Assembly: GCA_020051025.1 (NCBI GenBank)
Contig: JAGVJS010000427.1
Coordinates: 1-9,359, forward strand
Direction: 5' to 3'
From: Sphingobium sp.
Lineage (GTDB): Bacteria; Pseudomonadota; Alphaproteobacteria; Sphingomonadales; Sphingomonadaceae
DNA length: 9,359 nucleotides
Part shown: piece by piece, positions 7,534 to 9,359 of the stretch
How the letters are laid out: the number at the start of each line of letters is the position of its first letter
Numbering within the stretch: the stretch's first letter is position 1
Program-made: the position numbers and the translations under genes
The notes under the pieces: generated by a model
What the model was told of the DNA's origin: nothing
Database searches by the model: none
Seen by the model: the letters and a program-made list of their open reading frames with translations, nothing else

Positions 7534-8976
7534 TCAACCGGCCGTTGCGTGCCCTGCGGCGGCCAGTCGTTCCAAGCTTTCCTCTTTCCCCAGAAGGAAG
7601 AGGACATCAAAAATGCCTGGCGAGGTCGTTCGACCGGTGAGCGCCGCACGAAGCGGCTGCGCCACCTTGCCCAGTCCCAGGCCGGCATCCTCTGCCACGC
7701 GGCGTATCACGTCTTCGATCGCTTCGACCGTCCAGGACTGAACGGATTGGAGAGCGTCGGCTGTCTTGTCGAGCAGCGCGCGCGCGGAGTCGTCTAGCAG
7801 AGCAGCAGCCTTCTCGTCAAAATCGAGCGGGCAACTTTTGAACAGAAATTCTGCTCCCTCGGCAATTTCATTAAGGTTCTTGGCCCGAGGCTTCAGCGAG
7901 GCCATCGCCTGGGTCAGGAGCGTAAGATCGGTATCCGATATAGCGATTTCAAGGCGCTTTTCGACCCGCGGCGCAACCAATGTCGCCAGCCGCGCATCGT
8001 CGGCTTCGCGGATGTAATGGCCGTTCAGATTTTCCAGCTTCTTGATGTCGAAGCGCGAAGGCGAGCGGCCGATGCCGATGATGTCGAACAGTTCGATTGC
8101 GCGGTCGATCGCGATGATTTCCTCGTCGCCGTGGCCCCAGCCGAGGCGCAGCAGATAGTTGAGCACCGCTTCGGGCAGCATTCCCATCTCGTCGCGATAG
8201 GCGTCGACACCCAGCGCGCCGTGGCGCTTGGACAGTTTTGCGCCGTCCGATCCGTGGATCAGCGGGATATGGGCATAAATCGGCTCTTCCCAATTCATCG
8301 CCCTGATGATGCTGAGTTGTCGGAAGGCGTTGTTGAGGTGATCGTCGCCGCGGATCACATGGGTGACGCCCATGTCGTGATCGTCGACCACCACAGCCAG
8401 CATATAGGTTGGGGTGCCGTCCGACCGGAGCAGGATCATGTCGTCCAGTTCCGCATTTTGCACGACCACGCGGCCCTGCACAGCATCCTCGATTACGGTT
8501 TCGCCGTCGCGGGGCGCCTTGATGCGGATGACGAAGGGTGCGCCTTCGGGCGCATCTTCGGGGGAACGGTCGCGCCAGCGGCCGTCATAGCGCATCGGCT
8601 GCTTGGCGGCGCGCTGCTGCTCGCGCAGTTCCGCCAGTTCTTCGGGCGTGGCGTAGCAGCGATAGGCATGGCCGGCTTCAAGCAACTGGTTGGCAACTTC
8701 GGCGTGACGTGGGGTGCGCTCAAACTGGAACACGGCCGGTTCGTCGCCGCCCAGACCCAGCCATTCCAGACCGTCGAAGATGGCGGCCACGGCTTCCTCA
8801 GTGGAGCGGGCGCGATCAGTGTCCTCGACGCGGAGCAGGAACTTGCCACCATGGTGGCGCGCGAACAACCAGTTGAAGAGGGCGGTGCGGGCGCCGCCAA
8901 TGTGGAGGAACCCGGTCGGGGACGGGGCGAAACGGGTCACCACCGGCTTGTTCATTCCCGTTGCACTTACCGTCAT
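7534..8976 (-). CDS. gltX: Glutamyl-tRNA synthetase
   Basis: Attaches Glu to tRNA(Glu). In Alphaproteobacteria, which use the GatCAB amidotransferase pathway for Gln-tRNA, a GluRS commonly also charges tRNA(Gln). Class I signatures are clear in the 480-aa form: [20 protein letters not shown] (HIGH-like HIGG, 25-28) and [10 protein letters not shown] (KMSKS-like KLSKR, 247-251). [10 protein letters not shown] (49-58) and [11 protein letters not shown] (206-216) are further GluRS blocks. The zinc-binding cysteine set of the E. coli enzyme is absent; only Cys107 lies in that region. The C-terminal half is the helical anticodon-binding domain. Candidate starts are 8988, 8976 and 8955. I chose 8976 (MTVSATG) from its resemblance to sphingomonad GluRS N-termini as I recall them; 8988 has AGGG only three bases before it. 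The frame continues open beyond 8988, but that part is the antisense of comEC. The gene leads an operon with gltA. Confidence 0.97.
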   Translation of the reverse strand: MTVSATGMNKPVVTRFAPSPTGFLHIGGARTALFNWLFARHHGGKFLLRVEDTDRARSTEEAVAAIFDGLEWLGLGGDEPAVFQFERTPRHAEVANQLLEAGHAYRCYATPEELAELREQQRAAKQPMRYDGRWRDRSPEDAPEGAPFVIRIKAPRDGETVIEDAVQGRVVVQNAELDDMILLRSDGTPTYMLAVVVDDHDMGVTHVIRGDDHLNNAFRQLSIIRAMNWEEPIYAHIPLIHGSDGAKLSKRHGALGVDAYRDEMGMLPEAVLNYLLRLGWGHGDEEIIAIDRAIELFDIIGIGRSPSRFDIKKLENLNGHYIREADDARLATLVAPRVEKRLEIAISDTDLTLLTQAMASLKPRAKNLNEIAEGAEFLFKSCPLDFDEKAAALLDDSARALLDKTADALQSVQSWTVEAIEDVIRRVAEDAGLGLGKVAQPLRAALTGRTTSPGIFDVLFLLGKEESLERLAAAGHATAG

Positions 8977-9004
8977 ATTCTTCGACATTCGCCCTAGCTT
9001 ACCC

Positions 9005-9342
9005 ATGGATGCGACGCCCCCTAGCATGGCTTTTGAGCCACGACAAACCTCCCTTGGTCGGAGGCTGGCGGCGCTGTCCCGAAGCGGGCTGGAAGCGGTA
9101 GAAAGCTGGCTGGAATGCGAGCGTGAGCAGATCGGCCTGTGGGTGCCGATCGCGCTGGGTGGGGGCATCGCGGCCTGGTTCATCCTGCCCCATGCCATGA
9201 CATGGCTGGCCTTCTGCTGTGGCGCGTTGGCGCTGGCCTGCCTGGGCGTGATGTTGCCGGATGGCGGGCGATTGCGGCGCATGCTTGTCGCGGGCGCAAT
9301 ATTGGCTTGCATGGGGTGCCTGCTGGTGTGGGGCAAGGCGGT
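9005..9342 (+). CDS. comEC: ComEC/Rec2-family DNA-uptake channel, N-terminus only
   Basis: ATG 9005 opens a frame that runs to the right edge: about 112 genomic residues before adapter sequence begins. An amphipathic, charged N-terminus (1-44, ending [11 protein letters not shown]) is followed by hydrophobic segments at about 46-62, 65-83 and 93-110, separated by a short basic loop (GGRLRRM). The pattern E-x-E-R-x-Q-x-x-L-W-x-P-I-A-L-G-x-G-I-A-A-W-F is typical of alphaproteobacterial ComEC N-termini (DUF4131 region), and comEC next to gltX is a layout I recall from sphingomonads. ComEC proteins form the inner-membrane channel for single-stranded DNA in transformation. The competence and metallo-beta-lactamase domains are outside the window. 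An alternative start is ATG 9026. Neither start has a clear Shine-Dalgarno. Terminal codons after 9342 (DRKST) are adapter-encoded. Confidence 0.75.
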
Positions 9343-9359
9343 AGATCGGAAGAGCACAC
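9343..9359. other. Illumina TruSeq adapter remnant (right end)
   Basis: The last 17 bases, AGATCGGAAGAGCACAC, are identical to the start of the TruSeq read-1 3' adapter. They are library residue. Genomic sequence ends at about 9342. Confidence 0.97.

Noticed and set aside
6596..7741. Plus-strand frame of 381 codons
   Set aside because: Antisense to gltA and the end of gltX; composition typical of a mirrored frame.
8017..8997. Plus-strand frame of 326 codons
   Set aside because: Antisense to gltX, which carries the HIGG and KLSKR motifs.
8989..9357. Extension of gltX upstream to a 607-codon protein
   Set aside because: The extra residues are low-complexity, antisense to the ComEC N-terminus, and begin in adapter sequence. 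Known GluRS proteins start just before the [11 protein letters not shown] block.

Overview
The window is a linear, GC-rich fragment with near-continuous coding sequence. It reads as chromosomal DNA of an alphaproteobacterium, most likely a sphingomonad (Sphingobium/Sphingomonas type). The assignment rests on the gltA, gltX and comEC-like protein sequences, the zinc-less GluRS and a DUF2336-like gene; no rRNA marker is present. Both ends carry Illumina adapter sequence (1-10 and 9343-9359), so the biological insert is about 11-9342. Both terminal genes are cut by the adapter junctions, not by real stop codons.

Layout. (1) 11-2010, minus: a truncated, two-helix membrane-anchored, very long coiled-coil protein. 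(2) 2011-2089: a divergent intergenic region with a small inverted repeat. (3) 2090-6159, plus: four co-directional genes. These are a small Hpt-like protein without the phospho-accepting His, a membrane protein resembling a degenerate nucleotidyltransferase/CDP-alcohol phosphatidyltransferase fusion, a soluble DUF2336-like protein, and, overlapping it by ATGA, a cytoplasmic PAS/histidine-kinase-like protein. The last has an intact-looking ATP-binding domain but Arg where the H-box His should be. (4) 6178-6202: a bidirectional intrinsic terminator between converging units. (5) 6227-8976, minus: a gltX-gltA operon (glutamyl-tRNA synthetase, then citrate synthase 20 bp downstream). (6) 9005-9342, plus: the N-terminus of a ComEC/Rec2-family protein, divergent from gltX. 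No stretch longer than 300 bp lacks a gene. I saw no tRNA, rRNA, CRISPR, IS element or phage gene.

The housekeeping half (gltX, gltA, comEC) is ordinary. The interesting half is 11-6159. Several proteins there look like signalling or lipid enzymes that have lost diagnostic catalytic residues: a His-less Hpt, a His-less kinase and a signature-less NTase/CDP-alcohol transferase. They sit beside a membrane-anchored coiled-coil protein whose architecture recalls alphaproteobacterial polarity factors such as TipN. No response regulator is present. I infer, without proof, a protein-protein or allosteric regulatory module rather than a classical phosphorelay.
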